A DNA stretch of 64,000 nt, taken from assembly GCA_020073665.1 (NCBI GenBank), contig JAIQEU010000010.1, positions 100,258 to 164,257 on the forward strand. Direction: 5' to 3'. Numbering within the stretch: position 1 is the first letter of the stretch; each line of letters starts with the position of its first letter. Positions 28,280-35,806 of the stretch are shown piece after piece. The translations under genes and the position numbers were made by a program. The DNA comes from Terriglobia bacterium (lineage in GTDB: Bacteria; Acidobacteriota; Terriglobia; Terriglobales; Acidobacteriaceae). The notes beneath the pieces were generated by a model, which was not told the origin of the DNA, did no database searches, and saw nothing but the letters and a program-made list of their open reading frames with translations.

Positions 28280-29254
28280 ATGACCGAGGTCACCGTGCTG
28301 TTTCTCGACGAGACTTTTTCTTCCACTGCCGTCGGACCGATGGAAGTGTTCCGCCACGCCGGCTCGTTGTGGAACATTCTCACCGGGACCCGGCCAGTTC
28401 CTCGCTTTCACGTGACCACAGCATCGGTGGATGGGCGCGCGGTGCGCTGTGACGGGCCGATCCATATCCGGCCGGACGCCGCCCTCGCAGATATCCGCAA
28501 GACCGATCTCATCTTTATCCCGACCACCGGCGTGAACACCGACAACGTGGTCGAGCGCTACGCGGCGGTTGTGCCCTGGCTGCGGCGCTGGCACAAGCGG
28601 GGCGCGGCCATCGCCAGCGTGTGCTCGGGCGTGGGCCTGATTGCCGCGACCGGCATGCTGGACGGCAAACGTGCCACCACCCATTGGGCTCTGGCCGACC
28701 GGTTCCGCGAGAAATATCCCAAGGTGAACTGGATGCCGGAGTTGATGGTGACTGAGGACCACGGCTTCTACTGCGGTGGTGGCGTGCACGCGGCGCTCGA
28801 TCTCAGCCTATACCTGGTGGAAAAATTCTGCGGCCACGAGGTGGCCATGCAATGTGCCAAGGCGCTGCTTATCGAGACACCCCGCGCATGGCAGGCGGGA
28901 TTCGCTATCGTCCCGTTAAAGACTGACCATAGCGACGACACCATTTCCAGTGCGCAGGAGTGGTTACACCATAACTTTCACAAGAACTTCCCGCTCGACG
29001 CTCCGGCGCGGCGCGTGGGCATGAGCCTGCGCAATTTCGTCCGCCGCTTCAAACAAGCCACTGGAGACAGCCCACTGATCTACTTGCAGAAGCTCCGGGT
29101 CGCGGCCGCCAAGCGCATGCTGGAGGGCAACCATCGCACCATGCAAGAGATCAGTGACGCCGTTGGTTATCAAGATGCCGCCTTTTTCCGCAGCCTCTTC
29201 CAGCGACACACGGGGGTCTCACCCAGCGCCTATCGGCGGAGGTTCGGGGTGTAG
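28280..29254 (+). CDS. GlxA-family transcriptional regulator (DJ-1/PfpI plus AraC HTH)
   Basis: 324 residues. The first 190 form a DJ-1/PfpI-like domain with the nucleophile-elbow cysteine in IASVCSGVGLIA; residues about 225-324 are an AraC-type double HTH ending in DAAFFRSLFQRHTGVSPSAYRRRF. Proteins of this build act as ligand-responsive activators. GGAGG six bases before ATG 28280 sets the start; upstream in-frame ATGs (28211, 28274) would place the dyad inside the gene. It is divergent from the AhpD-like and membrane-protein genes. Confidence 0.92.
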   Translation: MTEVTVLFLDETFSSTAVGPMEVFRHAGSLWNILTGTRPVPRFHVTTASVDGRAVRCDGPIHIRPDAALADIRKTDLIFIPTTGVNTDNVVERYAAVVPWLRRWHKRGAAIASVCSGVGLIAATGMLDGKRATTHWALADRFREKYPKVNWMPELMVTEDHGFYCGGGVHAALDLSLYLVEKFCGHEVAMQCAKALLIETPRAWQAGFAIVPLKTDHSDDTISSAQEWLHHNFHKNFPLDAPARRVGMSLRNFVRRFKQATGDSPLIYLQKLRVAAAKRMLEGNHRTMQEISDAVGYQDAAFFRSLFQRHTGVSPSAYRRRFGV

Positions 29255-29401
29255 GGGGCACAATGCTTGAAGGATGTAAACAATCCCGCGCGGCTTTCCG
29301 TTGACGGGATAGGAGCTAGGGCGTTTCAAAGTTGCCCCCCTCCGAGGGCCAAATCGGGCGAGAGTAGCCCGGAGCGCGTCGCTAACGGGGAGTGAACGGG
29401 A

Positions 29402-29863
29402 TCACGCGAGAACCGGCGTCGCTGCGGAATGCTGTTGTTTCATGGCTAGGCTCTGCCGAAACTCCTTAGCTTTGAAAGCCTTGATGAACTGTGCGCTGAG
29501 ACCTCTGCTCCTGACAAAACTCTCAATCTCATCCAACTCCACGTCGCGATAGAACTCCTTGCGCGGATTAACCAAATTCACTGCCCGCTCGTTTACCAGT
29601 TGATGCAGAGCGGCCTCAAGTTCTGGTGCGTTGTCGGAGTACAACATTGCGTGTAGGTCAAAAGGAAAAGGAACAGACGCATCGCTTAACTCATAGATTC
29701 GATCCATAGGGTCCAAGCGACGCGTCATTCCAATCTTAAAAACCTGCTCGCCGAAAGATCCTATGTTCGAGATAACGTAGACGAAGCCAGACTTCGTCAA
29801 CTCAGCGCGCGCCATGACACGCTGTTTGACGCGCCGCCCTTCCGATCTACCCGCTTGGCTCAC
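29402..29863 (-). CDS. T5orf172 (GIY-YIG-related) domain protein, probably a truncated DUF4041 protein
   Basis: 153 residues. From about residue 25 it matches the T5orf172/Mug113-type GIY-YIG relative: GFVYVISNIGSFGEQVFKIG, MTRRLDPMDRIYEL, SVPFPFDLHAM, then LVNPRKEFY. In the complete proteins I know, this block is the C-terminal end of a much longer DUF4041 protein with a coiled-coil N-terminus. Here the similarity begins abruptly after a short basic leader, and no such N-terminal part lies upstream. The gene is therefore likely a remnant of a phage-related or mobile gene, although it keeps a start codon. It stands at the left border of the FkbH/ACP cassette. Confidence 0.7.
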   Translation of the reverse strand: MSQAGRSEGRRVKQRVMARAELTKSGFVYVISNIGSFGEQVFKIGMTRRLDPMDRIYELSDASVPFPFDLHAMLYSDNAPELEAALHQLVNERAVNLVNPRKEFYRDVELDEIESFVRSRGLSAQFIKAFKAKEFRQSLAMKQQHSAATPVLA

Positions 29864-30095
29864 GCGGGATGTCTACCTTATGCAGATTCAACCCGCTCTT
29901 GCCAAAGTCGCAACTTAGCTCAGTGCCAAGGTGTGAGCGAGCCGTACTCTTCGGACATTCAGGCGGGTCGATGCCTTCCGCATCCGAGACATTGGCAGGC
30001 GCTGGCGGATTTGGCAGGTGTCGCGCCGGAACCAAAATGCCCCTTATAATTAGAAGTGTTCGGCGATCCCGGCCAGCAACAGAGCCTCGGCAAGC

Positions 30096-31829
30096 ATGCA
30101 ATTCAGAGAAGCGCTAAAGGCGATCCAGGAAGCCTCATCGACGAACCGGCCGACTTGCCGGGTACTCCTCGTCACCGGGTTCACCCCGCTCCATCTGCAG
30201 ACTTTTCTCCACGCTCATTTACAGCGCTTACTGCCGACAAAGCAGCTTGTGGTTTCTACGGGACTCTACGGTGACCTGGCGGGAACCTTATTCCGCTTCG
30301 AGTCTTCAACTGCGGACATGTGTGCCGTTGCCCTCGAATGGCCAGACCTCGATCCACGTCTGGGCTTCCGTCAGCTGGGAGGGTGGGGACCCAAAGAGAT
30401 TGCCGATATCCTAGTCTGCACGGAGTCGAAACTTATCACCATCAGGGAGAGTCTGGCGGCAGTGCCGAGTCACGTTCCGTTGGCCTTTTCGCTGCCCACC
30501 CTAGCCCTGCCCCCCGTTTTTCACACTCCATCGTGGCAACTCAGCGCGGCTGAGTTACGTCTTCGACATGCACTAGGTGAGTTTGCTCTCCGGATTAGCG
30601 AGAAATCTAACATACGACTCATCAATGCCCACCGCCAGCAGGCTGAGCCCCCGGCACAGGTCTTCGACTTCAAGGGTGAGCTCCTGGCTGGTTTGCCATA
30701 CACAACCTGTCAAGCCGATCGACTCGGGCAGCTTCTAGCGCAAACTCTTGTACCAGCACAACCCAAGAAAGGGTTGATTACCGACTTGGACGACACCCTC
30801 TGGGCCGGCATTGCCGGAGAAATAGGTCCACAGTCAGTTTCTTGGGATCTCGCCAGCCATGCGCAGCTCCATGGTCTCTACCAGCAGTTGTTGCGTTCCT
30901 TAGCTGAACAGGGAGTGTTGATCGGGGTAGCTAGTAAAAACGATCCAGACATCGTCGAAGCTGCCTTCCGGAGGACTGACATCTTGCTGCCCCGTGACTA
31001 TGTTTTTCCTGTCGAGGCTCACTGGAATGCCAAATCGGAGTCGTTGGCAAAGATTCTGGACACCTGGAACCTCCATGCCGACAGTGTTGTTTTCGTCGAA
31101 GACAGTCCCAGCGAAATCGCCGAGGTGAAAGCCGCGCATCCCTGCATGGAATGCCTGCGCTTTGATGCCCAGGACTACGCCGGAGTCCACAGCCTGCTCT
31201 ACCGTCTCCGCGACCTCTTCGCAAAACAAATCCTTACTGAAGAAGATGGCATGCGGCGTACAAGCCTCCGCACCGCAGGCGCTTTTCGCGCCGGGGCCCA
31301 GCAAGAGAGCGCATCCTACGAGAATTTCTTGCGCGAGGCGGAGTCGAAGATCACCCCGGATTTCAACAACGCGGCGGTGAACCGGCGAAGCCTCGAACTC
31401 GTCAACAAGACCAACCAGTTCAATCTTAACGGGATTCGGTACACTGAAAGTGAATGGCACAGCAAACTCAGCCTGCCGGGTTCGTTCTCGCTCATGGTTA
31501 GCTATCGCGACAAGTATGGAGCACTCGGTGTCATTGCACTGCTCGCGGGCCAAGCAAGCGATGCAGCTTTGACGGTAAACACCTGGGTGATGAGCTGTCG
31601 CGCCTTCGGGCGTCGCATCGAGCACCAGTGTCTTAAGCTTCTTTTGGAGCGCTTTCCAGCACAAGAGATCTGGTTGGAGTTTTCCCCGACGGCCCGCAAC
31701 GGGTATTTACTGGAGTTTTCGGGATCGTTCCTTGGACAAAAACCTGATGGACCATTCAAGCTGTCGCGAACCACCTTTCTGGAGAAGTGCCCCATGCTCT
31801 ACCATGAGGTCGAAATGACTCATGACTGA
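30096..31829 (+). CDS. FkbH-like HAD-IIIC phosphatase/acyltransferase (glyceryl-ACP type)
   Basis: 577 residues. FkbH-family proteins take 1,3-bisphosphoglycerate, dephosphorylate it and load the glyceryl group as a thioester on an acyl carrier protein. Residues about 225-370 are the HAD core with the nucleophile motif TDLDDTLWAGIAGE (D230, D232) and FVEDSPSE. The C-terminal 160 residues are the GNAT-like part with NKTNQFNLNG. The N-terminal 200 residues are the usual variable, SGNH-like region. The ACP gene starts 8 bases before its stop, strongly suggesting that the ACP is the acceptor. A TATAAT lies about 45 bases upstream of the start without a good -35 box. Confidence 0.88.
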   Translation: MQFREALKAIQEASSTNRPTCRVLLVTGFTPLHLQTFLHAHLQRLLPTKQLVVSTGLYGDLAGTLFRFESSTADMCAVALEWPDLDPRLGFRQLGGWGPKEIADILVCTESKLITIRESLAAVPSHVPLAFSLPTLALPPVFHTPSWQLSAAELRLRHALGEFALRISEKSNIRLINAHRQQAEPPAQVFDFKGELLAGLPYTTCQADRLGQLLAQTLVPAQPKKGLITDLDDTLWAGIAGEIGPQSVSWDLASHAQLHGLYQQLLRSLAEQGVLIGVASKNDPDIVEAAFRRTDILLPRDYVFPVEAHWNAKSESLAKILDTWNLHADSVVFVEDSPSEIAEVKAAHPCMECLRFDAQDYAGVHSLLYRLRDLFAKQILTEEDGMRRTSLRTAGAFRAGAQQESASYENFLREAESKITPDFNNAAVNRRSLELVNKTNQFNLNGIRYTESEWHSKLSLPGSFSLMVSYRDKYGALGVIALLAGQASDAALTVNTWVMSCRAFGRRIEHQCLKLLLERFPAQEIWLEFSPTARNGYLLEFSGSFLGQKPDGPFKLSRTTFLEKCPMLYHEVEMTHD

Positions 31830-32067
31830 TCTTCGTCATCGCCTCGCACAATGCTTTTCTTTGGTGTTTCCCGGCCTGACTGAACCGGAGGTGTATTCGG
31901 CGAGTTCTACTTCCGTTGCGGCGTGGGATTCTACCGCAGCCATAATTTTGGCCAATGTGGTCGAGGAGGAATTCTGTGTGAAACTCGACTATGACGTCTT
32001 GCCGGAACTTGTCTCCTTTGAGCTGATTGAAGATTACTTGAAGAGCAATGGCAATGGGACATCGTGA
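31822..32067 (+). CDS. Acyl carrier protein
   Basis: 81 residues, the normal ACP size, with a phosphopantetheine serine at S37 in WDSTAAI (the usual DSL is DST here) and the expected helical pattern with a late EEEFCVKLD helix II/III region. It overlaps the FkbH gene by 8 bases and the MaoC-SDR gene by 20 bases, so the three are translated as a unit. It is the probable carrier of the FkbH-derived three-carbon unit. Needs a phosphopantetheinyl transferase encoded elsewhere. Confidence 0.85.
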   Translation: MTDLRHRLAQCFSLVFPGLTEPEVYSASSTSVAAWDSTAAIILANVVEEEFCVKLDYDVLPELVSFELIEDYLKSNGNGTS

Positions 32068-33250
32068 CGCTGTCGTCCATCGGGCCGCGGATCTTTGCGT
32101 AGGCTTGCGCGCGGAGTTCGAACGCGAGATCAATGAAGCCGACGTCCTGAAGTTCGCCCGTAACTGCGGCGACATGAACCCGCTTCATACGGATGTCGAA
32201 TACGCACGTTCAACTAATCTGGGAGCTCGCGTCGTGCATGGTGCCTACCAGGTTGCGCTGGCCTCCGCCATGGCTGGAATGTATCTGCCTGGCAGGATCA
32301 GCTTCCTGGTTTCCTACCATGCACAGTTTAGCCGCCCTCTTTATTTCCCTTGCCGGGTAGCGGTGCGAGGAGAAATTACGGCTTGGGACCCAGACAACGC
32401 GCGCGGTAGCCTGGAGGTTGTCGTTGCGGAGTTGCCTGGTGAAATCGTGACAAGCCGGATTCACGTGGGCTTCACCTGTCACGAAGGCGCAACGAAGGTG
32501 CCCAGTCCGCCTCCAAACGAAGGTCGGCCGTTACCCTCTGTCGATGCCAAGTTTGTGTTGGTCACAGGAGCTTCCGGGGGAATCGGCTCGTATCTGGTCG
32601 GAGAACTGGCCCGCGACTACTCGGTGTTGGCAGTAGTGAATCGCCGCCCGCTCCCGTCGGAATTACTTGGCAATCCGCGTGTTCTTCAGCTCAAGGTCGA
32701 CCTTTCCGAGCCTGAGTGCATCTCGAATATCGAGGAGATGCTGGGAGGGAGATCTCTTTACGGAATTATTCACGCGGCGTGGCCGGGTCTTCTGCAAGGC
32801 GGTCTGCTCTCAGTTCCACGGCAAGCGCTCGAACAGCAACTCTCCTTCGCGACTTTCCACACCATCGAGCTGGCTCGTCTTCTGGCTAGCAGAAGCAAGA
32901 ACGAAGGTGGGCGGCTGGTGGTCCTGGGCTCTACCGCCGGTACCGAGAAGCCGTCCTTGAGTACGGCAGCTTACTCCCTCGCCAAGGCATCGCTGGAGCA
33001 CACCGTAAAGTTGCTGGCGCCGGAGCTCGCTCTTAAGAAGATAACCATCAATGCCGTCTCCCCCTCTTTCTTGCCGGTCGGTATGAATCTCCATGCGAAC
33101 GAGCGCCAGCGTCTGAAGGCAAAAGCGGCAGTTCCGCTCGGCCGCCTTTGTGAAACTACGGATGTGCTGGGCGCCATCCGCTATCTATTCTCAAGCGACG
33201 CTTCGTTTCTCACGGGACAGAACCTCGTGTTGTCGGGTGGGCAAATCTAG
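32048..33250 (+). CDS. MaoC-like hydratase/dehydratase fused to short-chain dehydrogenase
   Basis: 400 residues. Residues about 20-150 are a MaoC/hydratase-2 hot-dog domain with the catalytic Asp-His motif GDMNPLHTD (D42, H47). Residues about 168-400 are an SDR with the cofactor motif TGASGGIG (173-180) and a Ser-Tyr-Lys triad (S295, Y309, K313). Both catalytic sets look intact. The pairing implies sequential hydration/dehydration and ketoreduction on an acyl-ACP. The start ATG 32048 overlaps the ACP stop by 20 bases; ATG 32054 is an alternative. Confidence 0.88.
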   Translation: MAMGHRDAVVHRAADLCVGLRAEFEREINEADVLKFARNCGDMNPLHTDVEYARSTNLGARVVHGAYQVALASAMAGMYLPGRISFLVSYHAQFSRPLYFPCRVAVRGEITAWDPDNARGSLEVVVAELPGEIVTSRIHVGFTCHEGATKVPSPPPNEGRPLPSVDAKFVLVTGASGGIGSYLVGELARDYSVLAVVNRRPLPSELLGNPRVLQLKVDLSEPECISNIEEMLGGRSLYGIIHAAWPGLLQGGLLSVPRQALEQQLSFATFHTIELARLLASRSKNEGGRLVVLGSTAGTEKPSLSTAAYSLAKASLEHTVKLLAPELALKKITINAVSPSFLPVGMNLHANERQRLKAKAAVPLGRLCETTDVLGAIRYLFSSDASFLTGQNLVLSGGQI

Positions 33251-33302
33251 GACACCGACCAGCGTCGCCCGGCCAAGGACACTTCGCACCCATCGACCTG
33301 TA

Positions 33303-34316
33303 ATGATCGGAACACTCAGAGCGACCGAACAAAACGACCTTCCAACCCTAGCGAAGTTTCTCGTCCGCGTGTACAAGTTTGAGCCTTCGGACTATCACGC
33401 CGACCCGCGGCTGCTGGAGTGGAAGTACCTCGATCCCAGGGCCGGTTGGCAAGGTTGCCGCAGCTACCTGTTCGAAAGGGACGGAAGCATTGTTGCTCAC
33501 GCTGGTGTTTGTCCGGTGTCTTTTCGTCTACCCACTGGGCAAGTCGTAAACAGCCTCACCATGATGGACTGGGCAGCCGACTCCGCGATTCCCGGAGTCG
33601 GTGTCATGCTGTTCCGCAAATTAATGGAAATGGCTCCCACATCCTTTATCATCGGAGGGGCGCCAGTCACACGCCGGATCATACCCCGCATCGGGTTTTG
33701 TCAGGTCGGAGACGCTCTGACCTACACCGCATGGTTGCGCCCGTGGCGGGAATTTCGGATGCGCGTGCGCACCGGGAGATCGGTTCTCCGCCTGCTGCAC
33801 GGGTGGGTGCATCCCGTGCCCATTCGCGGCCGCCTCAGCAGTCAATGGGAATCTGTCCCGGTGAACGAATTCGACGATTTGCTCCTGTCGATGTTGCGCG
33901 GCGCGAAACGCCCCTGGACCTCTTGCCAGCGAACCGTTGCGGACTTGAATTACCTGCTGAAGTGTCCTCACCTGAAGATGCGCGGGTTCCTGCTGAGGCG
34001 CCAAGGACGCCTCGGTGGATATTTCGTCATGGGAAAGTCGGGCTGGGAAGCAAGGTTGCTCGACCTTGTCGTTGACTCAGACGATGTGAACGATTGGAAA
34101 CACGCATGTGCCGCGGTCACGAGCGCGGCGCTGCTCGACCCCGAAGTCTGCCGCATTCGTGCCCTCTCCACTGTGCCGATTTTGAGCCAGTCGTTGGCCT
34201 GGAACGGATACTGGTGTCAGTACAGGGAACCCATCATGCTTCACGATCCCGCAGATGCCTTGGGCCGAGCGTTTCCGGTAAGTTTCCAACTATTCGACGG
34301 CGATTCTGGCTATTGA
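33303..34316 (+). CDS. GNAT-like acyltransferase
   Basis: 337 residues. The N-terminal 170 residues look like a GNAT fold: RATEQNDLPTLAKFL, a central strand (GSIVAHAGVCPVSF) and a helix after the acetyl-CoA region (SAIPGVGVMLFRKLMEM). The second half may be a second, degenerate GNAT domain, as in other polysaccharide-cluster transferases. It probably uses the acyl thioester or acetyl-CoA to modify a sugar. Start ATG 33303 has a weak ribosome site; it is 52 bases after the MaoC-SDR stop. Acceptor and donor are unknown. Confidence 0.65.
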   Translation: MIGTLRATEQNDLPTLAKFLVRVYKFEPSDYHADPRLLEWKYLDPRAGWQGCRSYLFERDGSIVAHAGVCPVSFRLPTGQVVNSLTMMDWAADSAIPGVGVMLFRKLMEMAPTSFIIGGAPVTRRIIPRIGFCQVGDALTYTAWLRPWREFRMRVRTGRSVLRLLHGWVHPVPIRGRLSSQWESVPVNEFDDLLLSMLRGAKRPWTSCQRTVADLNYLLKCPHLKMRGFLLRRQGRLGGYFVMGKSGWEARLLDLVVDSDDVNDWKHACAAVTSAALLDPEVCRIRALSTVPILSQSLAWNGYWCQYREPIMLHDPADALGRAFPVSFQLFDGDSGY

Positions 34317-34414
34317 AATGAGCTGACATCTCGATCGTGCCGCGAGTCCGCGCGGTTGGTACCAGCGCCTGAGTCGTGCGGTAGAATTCTGCAGAACCTT
34401 TAGAGAGGCAACCC

Positions 34415-35506
34415 TTGAGATTCGTCAGTCCTGCTCTGAAGCACATCATCTTTCCAGCCCTGTCCCGGAGCGGGTACCTTCGCTGCACGGCGGGTGCTGG
34501 TCCCGCGGTTGTGACCTACCACGGCGTGTTCCCAGCCGGATACGAAGTCAGGGATCCGGCTTTGGACGGCAACCTGGTGCATACGGATTCGCTGCGGCGC
34601 CAACTCCGGCTTCTGAGGAAGCGCTACCATGTAATCTCCCCCGAAGACTTCCTCCTATGGTCGGAGGGAGAGATGTCTCTTCCTCCGCGTTCAATCCTGC
34701 TGACCTGTGACGACGCGCTGCAGAATACGCTATCGGAAATGGTTCCAGTACTGCAGGAGTTTGGCCTATCCTGCCTCTTCTTCGCCACCGGCGCGTCCGT
34801 CGATGAGACGCCGTCCATGCTCTGGTACGAGGAACTTTACCTGATGTTGTTAGACGCGGGCGAACCAATTGCGCTGGACCTCAGCGAGGCAGTCATCAGT
34901 GTCAGGGCAGCTGTGCGGCAGGTGAAGCACGCGTGTTGGTGGAGCTTGGTCGAACAACTTTCGCAGTTCGACAGAGAACTGAGGCGCAGATTCCTCGATC
35001 AAATCCGAGACCAACTTACACTTCCCGAGGTCTGGGAAACGCGCTTCGTCCATAGCTCAACGCTAGCCTCCAGATTTCTTACGCTTGATCGAGCCGGGTT
35101 ACTACAACTGGCCGCTGCGGGAATGAGTATCGGCGCCCATTCTCTCTCCCACCCGGTTCTGTCGCGGGTGTCGGACGACATGGCTTGGCGGGAGATCTCC
35201 GAAAGCCGGAGCGTTCTTGAGAAGGTTTTGGGGCGGACGGTGTGGGCCTTTGGGTATCCTTTCGGAAATGCGACCACCGTTACGGCACGAGACTTGCGAC
35301 TGGCGGAGCAAGCAGGCTTCCGCTGCGCCTTTATGAACGCCGGAGGTGGGTTTGGCGCGAAAATTAATCGGTTCGCCCTGCCACGTGTTCACGTCACCGC
35401 CGACATGAGTCTGGCTGAGTTTGAGGCCCACATCTCGGGCTTCTACCGATCACTGCGCAAGAGACTGATGGGCAGCGATGAACTGGAAGCAGTGGTGGGC
35501 GCTTGA
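34415..35506 (+). CDS. Polysaccharide deacetylase (NodB-homology) family protein
   Basis: 363 residues. NodB landmarks are visible: LTCDDAL near residue 95 (motif 1, usually TFDD), GAHSLSHPVLS near residue 240 (motif 2, HxxxxH metal ligands) and FGYPFGN near 290 (motif 3). An insertion of about 120 residues separates motifs 1 and 2. Motif 1 has Cys for Phe, which keeps the metal-binding Asp. It would remove N-acetyl or O-acyl groups from a saccharide. Starts with TTG after AGAGAGG. Last gene of the FkbH/ACP cassette. Confidence 0.82.
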   Translation: MRFVSPALKHIIFPALSRSGYLRCTAGAGPAVVTYHGVFPAGYEVRDPALDGNLVHTDSLRRQLRLLRKRYHVISPEDFLLWSEGEMSLPPRSILLTCDDALQNTLSEMVPVLQEFGLSCLFFATGASVDETPSMLWYEELYLMLLDAGEPIALDLSEAVISVRAAVRQVKHACWWSLVEQLSQFDRELRRRFLDQIRDQLTLPEVWETRFVHSSTLASRFLTLDRAGLLQLAAAGMSIGAHSLSHPVLSRVSDDMAWREISESRSVLEKVLGRTVWAFGYPFGNATTVTARDLRLAEQAGFRCAFMNAGGGFGAKINRFALPRVHVTADMSLAEFEAHISGFYRSLRKRLMGSDELEAVVGA

Positions 35507-35806
35507 CGTCGAGCGGGAAACTTGGGGCGCAACGCGTCCCGAGGGAAAACCGACGGATGTTAACGAAGGTCGGCCGATGCAGCAGGAGACGATCCAGAGC
35601 GGCTCCCCAGCCCCGCTCCCGGTCCACAGCCTGGCGCTCTTCGCACACTCGCCCGCCTCGCACGCCCGTTCGCCCCGCCCCGCGCACGACCCGGCATCCT
35701 CTCGCCCGATTTGGCCCCGGGAGGGGGGTACAACTTTGGCGGGCTCTATCTCCAATCCCGGCTTTCCGTTGACTTCCCCACACCGCGCCCCTAACATTGC
35801 ACCGCA
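35507..35806. other. Intergenic stretch ahead of the kinase gene
   Basis: 300 bases of very GC-rich DNA without a convincing gene, hairpin or promoter. Open frames are Pro/Arg/Ser-rich and look non-coding. Confidence 0.5.
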
